The notes under the pieces are model-generated. The model searched no databases and had not been told where the DNA came from. It saw only the letters and a program-made list of their open reading frames with translations. From Akkermansiaceae bacterium (GTDB lineage: Bacteria > Verrucomicrobiota > Verrucomicrobiia > Verrucomicrobiales > Akkermansiaceae), in assembly GCA_029288115.1 (NCBI GenBank), contig JARFPV010000666.1, forward strand, positions 1 to 8,079: a DNA stretch of 8,079 nucleotides. Direction: 5' to 3'. The position numbers were made by a program, and so were the translations under genes. Positions 6,511 through 8,079 of this stretch are shown here, piece by piece (the stretch's first letter is position 1; the number at the start of each line of letters is the position of its first letter).

Positions 6511-8030
6511 TTAGTTATCGATATTGGGGTTGGATGATCGCTCGCGAACTGCCCAGCTCCATTTGTGAATTTCCATGGCTACAAATACTGTCAGCGCGAG
6601 TCCTAATAGAATAGCGAATGTTGTTAGGTCGACTGGCTCGACGTGGAGAACCTCGCGGCCTAGTGAGGTGAACATCATGCCTATGTGGAGTAGAAATGCT
6701 AGCAATGCACCACCAAGTAGAATGGGGCTTCTAAGGGGGGATAACTTCAATGCAGACTTTTTCTCGGATCGGCAGTTTCCGATATGGACGTTCTCGAACA
6801 GGACCATAAGTAATAATAAGGAGTTACGTGCAGTTGCCTCTGGCCACCCAGCTTGAAGCATCCACCAGAATACGCCAAAACCGACTGAGCCCATCACGAT
6901 GGCCGCAACTAGGGTGCGCTCAATCATCAAGCGATTGAAGATACGTTCTGACGTCTGCCTTGGTGCGCGATCCAGCACATTGCCCTCGCTTGGTTCAAAT
7001 GCTAGTGCGACGTCCTGAATGCCATTGGTGACGAGGTTCAGCCATAGCAGCTGAACTGCTAATAACGGTAAAGGCAGGCCTGCTAATAGAGCTAAACAAA
7101 CCAAAACGACCTCCGCTGCTCCTGTGGAAATCAGCAAATAGATCACCTTGCGGATGTTGTCATATGCGACCCTGCCTTCTTCAACACCGGCAATGATGGT
7201 GGAGAAGTTATCATCGCTAATCACTAGCTCAGCGGCTTCCCTGGCCACATCTGTACCTGATTTTCCCATGGCCACGCCAATGTTGGCAGCCCGTAAGGCG
7301 GGAGCATCATTGACGCCGTCTCCGGTGACTGCAACGAAGTGTCCTGCCCGCCGGGCGGCATTGACTAGCTCCAGCTTTTGGTGCGGAGCTACGCGGGCGA
7401 AGACGCGGGCTGTTGATACTGCCTGCTCGATTTCTGCGCGAGACATCTTTGCTAGTTCGCTACCGGTTACTACCTCGCTGGGCTCACTGGCCAGACTGAG
7501 ATCACGGGAAATGGCGAGGGCCGTCACTGGGTGATCGCCAGTGACCATGAAAACACCAACGCCTGCGTCACTACAGGCGGAGACCGCTTCGCGTGCACCG
7601 GATCGCAGCGGATCAATCATCCCTACGAATCCTTGGAAAGTCAGACTTGAAGGCTCTGGAGGAGCCTGTGCGGGGTCGATGTTATCAGCTAATTTACCGC
7701 CAGCTAAGGCCAGCACCCGGTAGCCTTTCTGTCCCATGGTCTCGGCGAGCTGCTGCATTTCTCCGATTTTATCTGGATCGTTGCTCCAGTCACACATCGG
7801 CAGAACCTTTTCCAGGGCACCTTTTACGAATACCTCAGTGACATCACCCACCTGATGGTAGGTTGCAGCGAACTGCCTTTCTGGCTCAAATGGGAGTTCA
7901 TTGACTTGTGGATGTCTGGACAGGCTATCTTCACGAACCCTGCCGAGTTTATGCGCCATGACGAGTAAGGCGAGATCGACTGCGTCACCTCGCCCAATCC
8001 ATTCGCCATTACGCCGATGCAGGTCTGCCT
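6511..8030 (-). CDS. Type II cation-transporting P-type ATPase, C-terminal part (cut by contig end)
   Basis: Membrane pump of the Ca2+/Na+,K+-like type II group; the ion cannot be told from this piece. The frame stays open upstream of the first ATG (7959) to the adapter junction, giving 'LHRRNGEWIGRGDAVDLALLV', a normal nucleotide-domain segment, so translation does not start at 7959. Counting from that ATG as residue 1: 'LPFEPERQF' (22-30), KGALE (46-50; KGAPE in many relatives), the 'MVTGDHP' hinge (138-144), 'VTGDGVNDAP' (211-220) with Mg-binding aspartates, then M5 with 'STGAAEVV' (278-285), M6 'LWLNLVTNGIQDVALAFEP' (305-323) and four more helices ending at residue 482. Missing are M1-M4, the actuator domain and the phosphorylated 'DKTGT' loop, all lost beyond the contig end. 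The M6 motif has NLVTN where SERCA has NLVTD. Its own terminator follows. Confidence 0.93.
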
Positions 8031-8063
8031 CTGTCTCTTATACACATCTGACGCTGCCGACGA
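8031..8063. other. Tn5/Nextera library adapter (artefact, not genome)
   Basis: Positions 8031-8049 (CTGTCTCTTATACACATCT) are the 19-bp transposon mosaic end used in tagmentation libraries. Positions 8050-8063 (GACGCTGCCGACGA) are the attached read-1-side adapter in reverse complement. The ATPase reading frame is family-like up to about 8028 and hits a stop inside this segment, placing the junction at 8030/8031. Confidence 0.97.
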
Positions 8064-8079
8064 ACACCGTGACGTGGGG
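8064..8079. other. Sixteen unplaced bases beyond the adapter (probable index/primer or read error)
   Basis: These bases follow directly on the adapter, where the library index and P5 primer would be expected. By eye they do not match the expected P5 tail (GTGTAGATCTCGG...), so their origin is unresolved. They should not be treated as genomic. Confidence 0.7.

Noticed and set aside
6511..7959. A complete short ATPase starting at the ATG at 7959
   Set aside because: Family-like sequence continues upstream in frame to the adapter, and the phosphorylation loop is missing; the gene is truncated by the contig end and is not a short variant.
7824..8045. Minus-strand open frame starting 'MYKRQ'
   Set aside because: Its first codons are translated from the Nextera adapter and the rest is out of frame with the ATPase; it is an artefact.

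Overview
This is an ordinary bacterial chromosomal contig end. It carries six protein genes, one tRNA and a stretch of sequencing adapter. Several features suggest a member of the Planctomycetes-Verrucomicrobia-Chlamydiae group, most likely Verrucomicrobiota. These are a CT398-type coiled-coil/zinc-ribbon protein, a membrane protein with an N-terminal 'CPEC...CGSC' ribbon, moderate GC content, and several starts with no Shine-Dalgarno sequence. The placement is an inference from protein style, not a proven assignment.

Layout: On the minus strand at the left lies a compact run transcribed toward position 1. It is a CT398-like coiled-coil zinc-ribbon protein (2220-1522), an Mrp/ApbC-type P-loop Fe-S carrier (1553-468, overlapping the previous gene), and the N-terminal part of a DUF58 protein that runs off the window (423-1). 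A 142-bp divergent intergenic region (2221-2362) separates this run from a plus-strand gene. That region holds a good minus-strand promoter candidate and a nested inverted repeat. The plus-strand gene (2363-3916) encodes an unrecognised protein made of a zinc ribbon, three membrane helices and a helical-repeat tail. It is followed by two mutually exclusive hairpins, a tRNA-Leu(UAA) gene (3956-4041), and dinB, encoding DNA polymerase IV (4091-5134).

The right half is on the minus strand and converges on dinB. A probable exported protease with a stand-alone Lon (S16) catalytic domain occupies 6381-5155. Upstream of it is the C-terminal two thirds of a type II cation-transporting P-type ATPase (8030-6511), which has its own intrinsic terminator (6456-6418) between the two genes.

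The last 49 bases are not genome. Positions 8031-8063 match the Tn5/Nextera mosaic end plus transposon adapter read outward, followed by 16 unplaced bases. The ATPase is therefore cut by the contig end and not by a biological break. No mobile element, CRISPR array or defence system was seen. The items most worth a second look are the exported Lon-domain protease, the zinc-ribbon/membrane/helical-repeat protein with its nested inverted-repeat promoter region, the Mrp protein lacking one cysteine of the usual CxxC pair, and the altered M6 ion-site motif of the ATPase.
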